Positions 53,110-61,421 of a stretch of DNA of 64,000 nt are shown here, one piece after another; position 1 is the first letter of the stretch, and each line of letters starts with the position of its first letter. A model generated the notes under the pieces. It saw nothing but the letters and a program-made list of their open reading frames with translations, searched no databases and had not been told where the DNA came from. Source of the DNA: Bradyrhizobium liaoningense. GTDB taxonomy: Bacteria > Pseudomonadota > Alphaproteobacteria > Rhizobiales > Xanthobacteraceae. Location of the stretch: NCBI RefSeq assembly GCF_018130825.1, contig NZ_JAFCJS010000006.1:533169-597168 (forward strand). Reading direction: 5' to 3'. The position numbers and the translations under genes were made by a program.

Positions 53110-53134
53110 GCTGAGCGGTCGGTCCCTGATTGCG

Positions 53135-54316
53135 GTGATGTGCATCGGCCAGGTCGGCAATCTCCTGCCGCATGTCACGCTGTCCGCAAACCTCGCGCAG
53201 CATCTGATGCCGGCGTGGGGGCTCTCCGCCGCCGAAGGCGGGTTGATGGCGAGCGGTTATGCCTTCGGCTACATGCTCGCCGTGCCCGTGCTGACGACCT
53301 TGACCGACCGCATCGATGCGCGGCTCGTCCTGCTCTGGGGCTCGATCGTCAGCGGGCTTGCGACCGCAGCGTTCGGTCTCTTTGCACAAGGTTTTTGGTC
53401 GGGCACTGCGATCTGGTCGCTTGCGGGACTTGGCTTTGCCGGCGCCTACATGCCCGGCCTGAAGGCGCTGACCGACCGGCTTCCCACTGGCGACACCTCG
53501 CGGGCGGTCACGCTGTACACGTCGAGTTTCTCGGTCGGCGTCGGCCTCTCGTTTCTGGTGGCGCAACTGATCGCCGACCGGTGGGGCTGGCGGGCCGCCT
53601 TCCTCGTCACCGGCCTCGGCCCGATCGCAATGGTGGTCGCGTGCCTTCTGATCGATGCGCGGCAGCCTGCGCCAAAGGCCGGGCGTCTGCTCAACTTCGC
53701 TCCCGTCTTCGCCAACCGCGAGGCGCTCGGCTACATCCTCGGCTATGGCGCGCATTGCTTCGAGCTCTACGGCATCCGCACCTGGCTCGTGGGGTTCTGG
53801 ACGTTCGTCGTGGCGCATCAGGGCGCGCCGTCGTGGCTGAGCCCCGTCGTGCTGAGCTTCTGCTTCGCGGTGATCTCGATGCCCGCCAGCATCCTCGGCA
53901 ACGAGGCCGCGCTGAAATTCGGACGCCACCGCGCGATCACCATCGTGATGATTGCGTCGGCCTGCGTGGCGCTGGTGATCGGGCTCAATGCGACGGCGCC
54001 GGCCTGGCTGCTCGCACTGCTGCTGCTCCTCTATGGCCTGACCGTGCCGGCCGATTCAGGAGCACTGACCGCCGGCATGTCGGCCGCGGCGGTATCGGCG
54101 CATCGCGGCGCGACGCTCGCGTTGCACTCGACCGTCGGCTTCGGCCTGTCGGCGCTTGGGGCCTGGGGGACCGGCGCAGCGCTCGACATCGCCGGCGGCC
54201 CGCAGAGCGCGAGCGGCTGGCTGCTGGCGTTCACCGTCCTCGCGGCCGGCATTGCGCTCGGTCCGCTGGCGTTGCTCTGGGCGCGGATGGCGCAGCGTGC
54301 GGCGCGGGTGCAGTAG
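53135..54316 (+). CDS. MFS transporter (second of two in the arsenic unit)
   Basis: About 393 residues and twelve helices. The start is uncertain: a GTG-ATG pair at 53135/53138 lies within the first helix (CIGQVGNLLPHVTLS). A TTG at 53039 would overlap the previous gene by about 70 bases. An ATT at 53102 is preceded by GGGAGA at ideal spacing and would give a full first helix (LSGRSLIAVMCIGQVGN), so a rare start codon is possible. Motif-A loop: TTLTDRIDARLVLLWGS. It ends the arsenic unit; a sister to the preceding gene in function is likely but they are not close duplicates. Confidence 0.82.
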   Translation: MMCIGQVGNLLPHVTLSANLAQHLMPAWGLSAAEGGLMASGYAFGYMLAVPVLTTLTDRIDARLVLLWGSIVSGLATAAFGLFAQGFWSGTAIWSLAGLGFAGAYMPGLKALTDRLPTGDTSRAVTLYTSSFSVGVGLSFLVAQLIADRWGWRAAFLVTGLGPIAMVVACLLIDARQPAPKAGRLLNFAPVFANREALGYILGYGAHCFELYGIRTWLVGFWTFVVAHQGAPSWLSPVVLSFCFAVISMPASILGNEAALKFGRHRAITIVMIASACVALVIGLNATAPAWLLALLLLLYGLTVPADSGALTAGMSAAAVSAHRGATLALHSTVGFGLSALGAWGTGAALDIAGGPQSASGWLLAFTVLAAGIALGPLALLWARMAQRAARVQ

Positions 54317-54361
54317 CGGGGCGGCTTCGGGTCTCGAGCGCGGACCGTCGATCAGGCGGGG

Positions 54362-55153
54362 TCAGACATTCTCTGGAGCGTCGCTTGCGTCATCTCCGAG
54401 GATCGTCTCCGAGAGCAGCGCCGCAGCCTTCTGCAGTGGGGCGATGAACCGATCCAGTTCGGTGAAGCTCACGCGTGCCACGGGAACGGAGACGCCCAGG
54501 CACGCGATCAGCTCGCGATCCGGCGACAGGATCGGAACGGCGCAGCCGACCACGCCTCGCACATATTCTTCATTGGTCTTGGCCCAGCCGCGCTTGCGGG
54601 TCTCGTCGAGGACCTTCATCAGGCTTTCGACATCGACGATGGTCGTCTCGGTGTACTTGGTGAGTGCGAGTGCGCGGCACAGCTTTTCGCGCGCCCGCTC
54701 GGGCAAGCGGCTCATGTAGATCTTGCCGGTCGAGGTGCAGTGGAGCGGCGCCGCTTCGCCGGGATTGAACTGGAGCCCCTGCGGTTGCGACACGCGGACG
54801 CTGTCGACGTAAGCAACGACATTGTCCCGCACCACCCCGATCTCGCATTGCTCGCCGATTTCGGCCGCAACGCCTCGGAGCACCGCATGGCGGCGCGCGG
54901 TGCGGAAGGCTGCGCCGATGACCTTGGCCGACAGCGTGACCAGTTGATTGCCGACCACGTAGCGCTTCGTTCCCACGGCTCTCTGAAGCAGTCCGCGCTG
55001 CTCCAGATTTCCGATCAGCCGGTGCGCGGTCGGCAGCGGCAGGGACAGCGCGCCGGCGATCTCCGCGACCGAGGCTGCCCTGGTCTGGCTGGCAACGTAG
55101 CCAATGACCGCGAAGGCGCGATCCAGTGGCCCATCGGTACTCGGCTGCTGCAT
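54362..55153 (-). CDS. IclR family transcriptional regulator
   Basis: 263 residues from ATG at 55151-55153, with GGAG nine bases upstream; GTG 55168 would add five residues. The N-terminal winged helix (AFAVIGYVASQTRAASVAEI, LPLPTAHRLIGNLEQRGLL) and the C-terminal GAF-like effector domain (GEAAPLHCTSTGKIYMSRLP, VVGCAVPILSPDRELIACLG) are typical. It is divergent from the PLP-enzyme/ABC-transporter operon, and a TTTTC-N5-GAAAA inverted repeat lies in the gap, so it probably controls that operon in response to a small carboxylate or amino acid. Confidence 0.93.
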   Translation of the reverse strand: MQQPSTDGPLDRAFAVIGYVASQTRAASVAEIAGALSLPLPTAHRLIGNLEQRGLLQRAVGTKRYVVGNQLVTLSAKVIGAAFRTARRHAVLRGVAAEIGEQCEIGVVRDNVVAYVDSVRVSQPQGLQFNPGEAAPLHCTSTGKIYMSRLPERAREKLCRALALTKYTETTIVDVESLMKVLDETRKRGWAKTNEEYVRGVVGCAVPILSPDRELIACLGVSVPVARVSFTELDRFIAPLQKAAALLSETILGDDASDAPENV

Positions 55154-55190
55154 TTTGTCATTCTCCACCTGGATTCCAAATAATTATCAT

Positions 55191-55205
55191 TTTTCGGAAT
55201 GAAAA
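55191..55205. promoter_or_regulatory. Probable IclR operator
   Basis: TTTTC-GGAAT-GAAAA, an inverted repeat with 5-base arms, lies 37 bases upstream of the IclR ATG and 122 bases before the ATG of the divergent PLP enzyme, inside AT-rich sequence. Confidence 0.5.
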
Positions 55206-55327
55206 CCACTGAAATATGAAAATTACTATAGGAACCCTAGCGCCTTTGCCCATATCGTTGGCGTTGCCCGGCGGTGAACAGGATTTGTGCAGTGCGGACC
55301 GCCGCGGTCGTGCTCAGGAGATTGGGA

Positions 55328-56488
55328 ATGTCAGGCCACTACGACGTTGATGCCGTGCGGAAGGAGTTTCCGGCTGCTGAGCGGATCACCTATCTCGACT
55401 CCGGCTTCCAGACGCCGCTTGCGCGTCCCGTCAAAGCGGCGATCGACCGTTTCCTGAGCGAAGGTCTCGAGATCGCCGGCCCCAAGAGCGTCTGGCTCGA
55501 TCGTGTCGAGCAGACCCGCGAGAAACTGGCGCGGTTTCTCGGCGCATCGGCCGACGAGATCGCCTTCACCAAGAATACCTCGGAGAGCATGAACATCGCC
55601 GCGAATGCGCTGCCGCTGCGCGCCGGCGACAAGGTCCTGATGATCCACGGCGATCATCCGAACAACGCCTACGCGTTCCTTAATCTGCGGCGCAAGGGCG
55701 TGACCGTCGCGTTCGTGCCGATGACGGAGATCGTGAACGCCGACAGCCTTCGTCCCTACATCGACGCGAACACGAGGGCCATCTCGATGTCGCAGGTGAC
55801 CTTCCATGCCGGTCACCGCTTCGATGTCGAAAGCATCGGCGCGCTGTGCGAGGAGAAGGGGCTCTACTTCGTCGTCGACGTGATGCAGGCGATCGGCGTG
55901 GTGCCGATCGATGCCAAGGCGATGCGTGCGACCTTCATCGGTTCGGGCAGTCACAAGGGGCTGCTCGTGCCGCAAGGGCTGGGCCTGCTCTATTGGGACA
56001 AGTCGAGGGCCGAGCTCGAGCCTGCTTATCTTGCGGCCGCCAGCCTTGCGGACGTCCCGGCCGATCTCATTGCCAATCCCGACAAGCTCGATCCGGCCCC
56101 GAGCGCGCGCCGCTTCGAGCTCGGCAATTTCAATCTTCCGGCGATCCATGCGCTCGGTGCCTCGCTCGATATGATCGATGCACTGGGCGTTGAGAACATC
56201 CAGAACCACTGCTTCGATCTCGGCGACCATCTCATCGCCCGGCTCGACGCGCTCGACGTCCGCCTCGTCGGCCCTCGCGCGCGCCAGCATCGCGCGCCGC
56301 ACATCTACGTCATCGCGCTGCCCGCCGCCGAATGGCTCGGCCATTTCGAGGAGAACGGCGTCCGCGTGTCGCCGGAACGGGACGGCATCCGCGTGTCGTT
56401 CGGGATGTTCAACACGATTGCCGACGTCGACCGCCTGATCGAGATCATCCGGCGGCGCGGCGTGAAGCCATCATCGAGGGCCGCATAG
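55328..56488 (+). CDS. Class V aminotransferase-fold PLP enzyme
   Basis: 386 residues from ATG 55328 (AGGAG upstream). It is a fold-type I PLP enzyme of the class V / isopenicillin-N-epimerase-like group. YLDSGFQTPLARPVKAAID is the family opening, Asp184 in FVVDVMQAIGVVP pairs with the pyridine nitrogen, and Lys210 in FIGSGSHKGLLVPQG is the probable PLP-binding residue. The region EIAFTKNTSESMNIAANAL contacts cofactor phosphate. Members are desulfurases, lyases, epimerases or transaminases; with an amino-acid importer downstream, an amino-acid-degrading reaction is likely. It is the first gene of the IclR-divergent operon. Confidence 0.88.
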   Translation: MSGHYDVDAVRKEFPAAERITYLDSGFQTPLARPVKAAIDRFLSEGLEIAGPKSVWLDRVEQTREKLARFLGASADEIAFTKNTSESMNIAANALPLRAGDKVLMIHGDHPNNAYAFLNLRRKGVTVAFVPMTEIVNADSLRPYIDANTRAISMSQVTFHAGHRFDVESIGALCEEKGLYFVVDVMQAIGVVPIDAKAMRATFIGSGSHKGLLVPQGLGLLYWDKSRAELEPAYLAAASLADVPADLIANPDKLDPAPSARRFELGNFNLPAIHALGASLDMIDALGVENIQNHCFDLGDHLIARLDALDVRLVGPRARQHRAPHIYVIALPAAEWLGHFEENGVRVSPERDGIRVSFGMFNTIADVDRLIEIIRRRGVKPSSRAA

Positions 56489-56510
56489 GCTGTCCATCAA
56501 GGAGACGTAC

Positions 56511-57413
56511 ATGACGAAATTTGCGCGTGTCTTGAGCATTCTGTCCGGCCTCGCGGTCATTGGTGGTCTTGGCGGAGCAGCGGTTGCCGCCGACAGTCCC
56601 ACGCTCGCCAGGATCAAATCGAACGGCGCCATCACCATCGGCCATCGCGAGGCCTCGATACCGTTCTCCTATCTTGGTCCCGACCAGAAGCCGATCGGCT
56701 TTTCGCTCGATCTGTGCGCCGCCATCGTCGAGCGTATCAAGGCGGAGACCGGCCTGCCCAATCTGAGGGTCAACTACGTTCCGGTGAACTCGTCCAACCG
56801 CATCCCGCTGATCCAGAGCGGCACCGTCGATATCGAGTGCGGCGGCACGGCCAACGACAAGAAGCGGCAGGAGCAGGTGTCGTTCTCCGTCGCGACCTTC
56901 GTCAGCCAGCCGCGCTGGCTGGTCAAGGCGGACAGCGGCCTGAAGACGGCCGGCGATCTCAAGGGCAAGACGGTTGTCGTCACCCAGGGCTCCAATGCCG
57001 TCGGCTTCGCGCAAGGCGTGAATGCGAAGGAGCAGCTCGGCTTCAATATCGTCCAGGCGAAGGACCATGCCGAATCCTTCTTGATGCTGAACACCGGCCG
57101 CGCGGCCGCCTTCATGGAAGACGATATTCTCCTCGCCGGCCTCAAGGCCGCAGCTCCGAAGCCGGATGCGCTGATATTTCTCCCCGAGGGTTACGCCAAG
57201 ATCTATTATGGCCTGATGTTCACGAAGGGCGATACCGGCTTCAAGGCGCTGGTCGATGATGTGCTGTCCAAGCAGATGGCGTCGGGCCAGTTCGAGAAGA
57301 CCTACGCGAAGTGGTTCACCAGGCCGATTCCGCCCAAGAATGAGAATTTGGCGTTTCCGCTGACGGTCGAGCTCACGGAACGGATCGCGCATCCCAGCGA
57401 CGCGGTCGACTAG
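56511..57413 (+). CDS. Polar amino-acid ABC transporter substrate-binding protein
   Basis: Family-3 solute-binding protein, 300 residues. A signal peptide (ILSGLAVIGGLGGAAVA, cleavage near AAD) is followed by the ligand region (IKSNGAITIGHREASIPFSY, IGFSLDLCAAIVERIK) and DIECGGTANDKKRQEQVSFS, where the family usually binds the alpha-amino and carboxylate groups. It resembles the glutamate/aspartate (GltI/BztA-like) branch. It lies 22 bases after the PLP-enzyme stop and 38 bases before the first permease. Confidence 0.92.
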   Translation: MTKFARVLSILSGLAVIGGLGGAAVAADSPTLARIKSNGAITIGHREASIPFSYLGPDQKPIGFSLDLCAAIVERIKAETGLPNLRVNYVPVNSSNRIPLIQSGTVDIECGGTANDKKRQEQVSFSVATFVSQPRWLVKADSGLKTAGDLKGKTVVVTQGSNAVGFAQGVNAKEQLGFNIVQAKDHAESFLMLNTGRAAAFMEDDILLAGLKAAAPKPDALIFLPEGYAKIYYGLMFTKGDTGFKALVDDVLSKQMASGQFEKTYAKWFTRPIPPKNENLAFPLTVELTERIAHPSDAVD

Positions 57414-57451
57414 GCGGAGAGTGTCCCGCAAACCGAGCCCCGAGGTTCGCC

Positions 57452-58246
57452 ATGTTTGCAGTGCTTCTTGAACAGACCGCGGATGGCCAGCGCTATATCG
57501 ACTGGCTCGTGTCGGGCCTCGGCTGGACCCTGGCGCTGGCGTTCTTCGGCTGGTGGATTGCCTTCGCGGTCGGGGTGGTCGTCGGCATCGGCCGCACCGT
57601 GCAGAACCGGCCCATCGCGGCGCTTGCGCGCCTGTATGTGGAGATCTTCCGCAACATCCCCGTTCTGGTGCAGATGTTTCTCTGGTACTTCGTCCTGCCG
57701 GAGATCCTTCCAACTGCGCTCGGAAACGCCATCAAGCAGATTCCGCCGCCCTGGGGATCGTTCTTTCCGGCGCTCGTGTGCCTCGGTCTCTACACCGCGG
57801 CCCGGATCGCCGAACAGGTGCGTGCCGGGATCGAGGCCCTGCCGAAAGGGCAGGTCGAGGCGGCCAGCGCGCTCGGGTTCAGCAGCTATCTGACCTATCG
57901 CCACATCATCGTGCCCCAGGCGCTGCGCCTGATCATCCCGAGCCTGACCAGCGAGGTCATGGGCATCTACAAGAACACTTCGGTCGCGCTCACCATCGGG
58001 CTGATGGAGCTGACGGCGCAGGCCCGCCAGATCAGCGAAGCGACGTTTCAGACGTTCACCGCTTTCGGCGCCGCGACGCTTGTCTACCTCGCGCTGGCGC
58101 TGATCGCCTATCAGGGGATGGCGCTGATCGACAGGGCTGTGCGCATTCCGGGCGCCGGGCGTGCGGACGATGCAGTCAAGCCGGCCGCGACGCACGTCAC
58201 GCAACCGATTGACTCCCTGCCTGACGCGATGGAGGTCGTGAAATGA
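57452..58246 (+). CDS. Polar amino-acid ABC transporter permease 1
   Basis: Membrane subunit of the PAAT family, 264 residues with about five helices. The EAA-type loop that contacts the ATPase is AASALGFSSYLTYRHIIVP, followed by QALRLIIPSLTSEVMGIYKN. YVEIFRNIPVLVQMFLWYFV is the usual N-terminal helix region, as in GltJ. It overlaps the next permease by four bases. Long helical tail (HVTQPIDSLPDAMEVVK). Confidence 0.93.
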   Translation: MFAVLLEQTADGQRYIDWLVSGLGWTLALAFFGWWIAFAVGVVVGIGRTVQNRPIAALARLYVEIFRNIPVLVQMFLWYFVLPEILPTALGNAIKQIPPPWGSFFPALVCLGLYTAARIAEQVRAGIEALPKGQVEAASALGFSSYLTYRHIIVPQALRLIIPSLTSEVMGIYKNTSVALTIGLMELTAQARQISEATFQTFTAFGAATLVYLALALIAYQGMALIDRAVRIPGAGRADDAVKPAATHVTQPIDSLPDAMEVVK

Positions 58247-58932
58247 ACAGCCTCGATTTCTCCGTTGTTCTTCAGGCGTGGCCTTACCTCTGGTCGGGCC
58301 TGCTGTTTTCGCTGGCGCTGACCGCTGTGGCTTTCGTGGTCGGCCTGGTCCTCGGCACCTGCCTGGCGCTGGTGCAGCACTTCGAAGTGCCCGTGCTCGG
58401 CAGGCTCGTGCGTGGCTATGTCGCCCTGATGCGCTCGATCCCGCTGATCCTGGTCCTGTTCTGGTTCTTCTTCCTGGTGCCGATCGTGCTCGGCCATCTC
58501 AGCGGAAACGGACGGCCGGTCCCGATCGGCGCCACCTGGACGGCGTTCATCACCTTCGGCCTGTTCGAGGCCGCCTATTATTCGGAGATCATCCGCGTCG
58601 GATTGCGCGCGGTGAACCGGGGACAGTTCGAGGCGTGTCAGGCGCTCGCATTGTCCACCTTCGACACCTATCGCTCCGTGATCCTGCCGCAGGTGCTCCG
58701 CGTCGCCAGCCCAATCATCCTGAGTCAGACCATCATCCTGTTCCAGGACACCTCGCTGGTCTACGTGCTCTCGCTCACCGATCTGCTCGGCGCAGCCTCG
58801 AAGCTGGCGCAGCTCAATGGCCGTCTGGTCGAGATGTATCTGGTCATTGCGGTGGTCTACCTCGCAATCAGCTCGGCGGCCTCGCAGTGCGTAGCGTCCT
58901 TACGCAAGCGATATGCGATTGCGGGCCGCTAG
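58243..58932 (+). CDS. Polar amino-acid ABC transporter permease 2
   Basis: Second membrane subunit, 229 residues. It pairs with the preceding permease as GltJ/GltK-like partners. The EAA loop is ACQALALSTFDTYRSVILP, and RGYVALMRSIPLILVLFWFF is the conserved N-terminal helix. Its ATG overlaps the upstream stop by four bases. It precedes the ATPase gene, which begins 29 bases after its stop. Confidence 0.93.
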   Translation: MNSLDFSVVLQAWPYLWSGLLFSLALTAVAFVVGLVLGTCLALVQHFEVPVLGRLVRGYVALMRSIPLILVLFWFFFLVPIVLGHLSGNGRPVPIGATWTAFITFGLFEAAYYSEIIRVGLRAVNRGQFEACQALALSTFDTYRSVILPQVLRVASPIILSQTIILFQDTSLVYVLSLTDLLGAASKLAQLNGRLVEMYLVIAVVYLAISSAASQCVASLRKRYAIAGR

Positions 58933-58960
58933 CGGATCATCCTGTTCTTTGGAGAGGAAA

Positions 58961-59731
58961 ATGCTTCAGCTCGCTGCGGGGAATCAGATGGGGCCGACTA
59001 CTTTCATCGTCACCGTGGAAAATCTGGTGAAACGGTTCGGCCATTTCACGGCGCTGAATGACGTCAACCTGACTGTCGCGGCCGGCGAGAAGATCGTGCT
59101 GTGCGGTCCCTCCGGCTCGGGTAAGTCGACCTTGATCCGCTGCATAAATCACATCGAAAAGCACGATGGTGGCCGGATCGTCGTCGATGGTGTCGAGCTG
59201 ACGAACCGGATGGACGACATCAACGGCGTCCGTCGCGAGGTCGGCATGGTGTTCCAGAGCTTCAACCTTTTTCCGCATCTCTCGGTCGTCGAGAATTGCA
59301 TGCTGGCGCCGATGAAGGTGCGGGGGCTGTCCCGCGCCGAGGCACACGAGCGTGCGATCGGTCTGTTGCGCAAGGTGCGCATCCACGACCAGGCGAACAA
59401 ATATCCGGGACAGCTCTCCGGCGGCCAGCAGCAGCGCGTCGCCATCGCGCGGGCGCTGTGCATGCAGCCAAAGATCATGCTGTTCGACGAGCCGACCTCC
59501 GCGCTGGACCCGGAGATGGTCAAGGAGGTGCTCGACACCATGGTTGAGCTCGCGAAAGACGGCATGACCATGGTCTGCGTCACGCACGAGATGGGCTTTG
59601 CCCGCGAGATCGCTGATAGGGTGGTGTTCATGGATCGTGGCTCCATCGTCGAGGAAGCCGATCCCGAGACCTTCTTCCGCGCGCCCCGGAGTGAGCGGGC
59701 GAGGGATTTCCTCGGCCAGATCATCCATTAG
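58961..59731 (+). CDS. Polar amino-acid ABC transporter ATP-binding protein
   Basis: 256 residues from ATG 58961 with a strong GGAGAGGA ribosome site. Walker A is VLCGPSGSGKSTLIRC, the ABC signature YPGQLSGGQQQRVAIARAL, Walker B IMLFDEPTSALDPEM, and the switch His is in VCVTHEMGFAREIADRVVF. This is the GltL/GlnQ type. A longer in-frame start overlaps the permease and was rejected. It completes the importer: binding protein, two permeases and ATPase in one operon. Confidence 0.95.
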   Translation: MLQLAAGNQMGPTTFIVTVENLVKRFGHFTALNDVNLTVAAGEKIVLCGPSGSGKSTLIRCINHIEKHDGGRIVVDGVELTNRMDDINGVRREVGMVFQSFNLFPHLSVVENCMLAPMKVRGLSRAEAHERAIGLLRKVRIHDQANKYPGQLSGGQQQRVAIARALCMQPKIMLFDEPTSALDPEMVKEVLDTMVELAKDGMTMVCVTHEMGFAREIADRVVFMDRGSIVEEADPETFFRAPRSERARDFLGQIIH

Positions 59732-59922
59732 GGATACGTCTCGGTCTTTAGCGCGATAGTGGAGGGCGGCGTCGCCGGGCGCGGCGTCATTGATTGGCAC
59801 GTCTCGCAATCCCGTTGGCGCCTTCTGCCGCTGCCAACGCTGTTCCTGAAATCTAGAGACACCTGCGAGACCAGCGAGCGGCCTGATCGCTCCTCCCAAC
59901 CCCGCAGACCAAGGAACAGACC

Positions 59923-60392
59923 ATGCAATCATTCCCGCTTTCCCGTCGATCCGCCATCTTCCTGCTGATGGCAACCGTGAACATCGGATTGATGCCGATG
60001 GCGCACGGCGAGGCACCGGTCCCCGACGCGATCGTCGGAACATGGGAGGCCGACGACGGCACCGTGAAGCTCGACATGTTCAAGGCCGGCGCAGAATTCC
60101 AGGCGCGCATGCTCTATGGCAACGAGATCGTCGAGGCGGACAATGTGACCTTCAAGAAGGACGCCAAGAACCCCGATCCCACGCTGCGTTCGCGATCGCT
60201 CAAGAACATCGTGTTCATCACCGGCCTGCACTGGGAAAATGGCGAGTGGACCGGCGGCTCCATCTACGACGCCTCGTCCGGCGCACCTACAACTGCAAGG
60301 CCAGCGTCAAGGACGGCAAGATGCATCTGAGAGGGTATCTCGGCCTGCCGGCGATGGGGCAAACCCGCTCATTCCACCGCGTTCGCGGGTAG
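59923..60392 (+). pseudogene. Frameshifted DUF2147 exported protein gene
   Basis: The open frame starting at ATG 59923 has a signal peptide (SAIFLLMATVNIGLMPMAHG) and the DUF2147 body (AIVGTWEADDGTVKLDMFKA, WENGEWTGGSIYDASSG) but then reads into unrelated sequence and stops at 60330. From base 60285 the next frame continues the family pattern: TYNCKASVKDGKMHLRGYLG, LPAMGQTRSFHRV, ending at 60392. One base appears missing around 60283-60285 (GGCGCACCTAC). Either the gene is inactivated or the sequence has an error. A DUF2147 role in the envelope is not defined. Confidence 0.8.
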
Positions 60393-60581
60393 GTAGGCCT
60401 TCCGCCAATCCCGAACCGTTCTGCCGAAGCGCGGTCGCCCGAACCGCGCTTTTTCCTCGCGAGTACAGCAGCTTGAGTGGTCGCCAGGATTGGCGCGTTG
60501 TGCAAATCTATTGGCGCGTTTGGTCAGTCGATCCGGACCGGGGAGGCGGCAGGATAAGGATCGGAACCAAGAGAGGTTGAC

Positions 60582-61412
60582 ATGTTCGACAGATCGAAAA
60601 GAACCGCGCTCGTCACCGGAGCCTCCTCCGGCATGGGCAAGGAAATCGCAAGGCGTCTGATCAAGGACGGCTTTCAGGTCTTCGTCGCCGCGCGCCACGT
60701 CGACAAGATGGATGATCTCGTCGGGCTCGGGGCGCGGTCCCTGCGCATGGACATATCGAGCGAGGCCGACATCCAGGCGGCGGTCGATGCCATCCTGCGC
60801 GAGGTGGACGGCGTCGATGTGCTCGTCAACAATGCCGGCTTCGGCCTCTACGGTCCCGTCGAGGACGTCGGCATCGACGAAGCGCGTTACCAGTTCGAGG
60901 TAAACCTGTTCGGCGCCGCCCGCCTGACGCAACTCCTGCTGCCGAAAATGCGCGAGAAGCGTGCAGGCACCATCGTCAACATCACCTCGATGGGCGGCAA
61001 GATCTACACGCTCCTGGGCGCCTGGTACCACGCGACCAAGCATGCGCTGGAAGGCTGGTCCGATTGCCTTCGGCTCGAGCTCGCTCCCTTCGGCATCAAG
61101 GTCGTCGTCGTCGAGCCCGGCCTGATCGAGACCGGATTTGGCGATGTGGTCGCCAATGGCCTGCTCAAGCGATCGGGTGAAGGTCCCTACGCCAAACTCA
61201 CGCAGGCCGTCGCGAAATCGACCCGTGAGGCCTATGGACAGGGACGCGGCACCAATCCGAGCGTCATCGCCGACATCGTGTCCAGGGCTGTGAGGGAGCC
61301 GAAGCCGCGCACGCGCTACGTTGCGGGCAAATATGCCCTGCCGATGATCAAGATTCGCGAGTGGTTCGGCGACCGCATGTTCGATCGCGTGATCATGAGC
61401 CAGATGCGCTAG
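60582..61412 (+). CDS. Short-chain dehydrogenase/reductase (SDR)
   Basis: NAD(P)-dependent SDR oxidoreductase, 276 residues. The cofactor motif is ALVTGASSGMGKEIARRLIK, the active-site NNAG is VLVNNAGFGLYG, and the catalytic Ser-Tyr-Lys triad is in IVNITSMGGKI and WYHATKHALEG (Tyr-x3-Lys). The C-terminus is long for a classical SDR and rich in basic residues (PKPRTRYVAGKYALPMIKIR). An AraC regulator follows nine bases later on the same strand. Substrate unknown. Confidence 0.93.
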   Translation: MFDRSKRTALVTGASSGMGKEIARRLIKDGFQVFVAARHVDKMDDLVGLGARSLRMDISSEADIQAAVDAILREVDGVDVLVNNAGFGLYGPVEDVGIDEARYQFEVNLFGAARLTQLLLPKMREKRAGTIVNITSMGGKIYTLLGAWYHATKHALEGWSDCLRLELAPFGIKVVVVEPGLIETGFGDVVANGLLKRSGEGPYAKLTQAVAKSTREAYGQGRGTNPSVIADIVSRAVREPKPRTRYVAGKYALPMIKIREWFGDRMFDRVIMSQMR

Positions 61413-61421
61413 GGATCGGTC

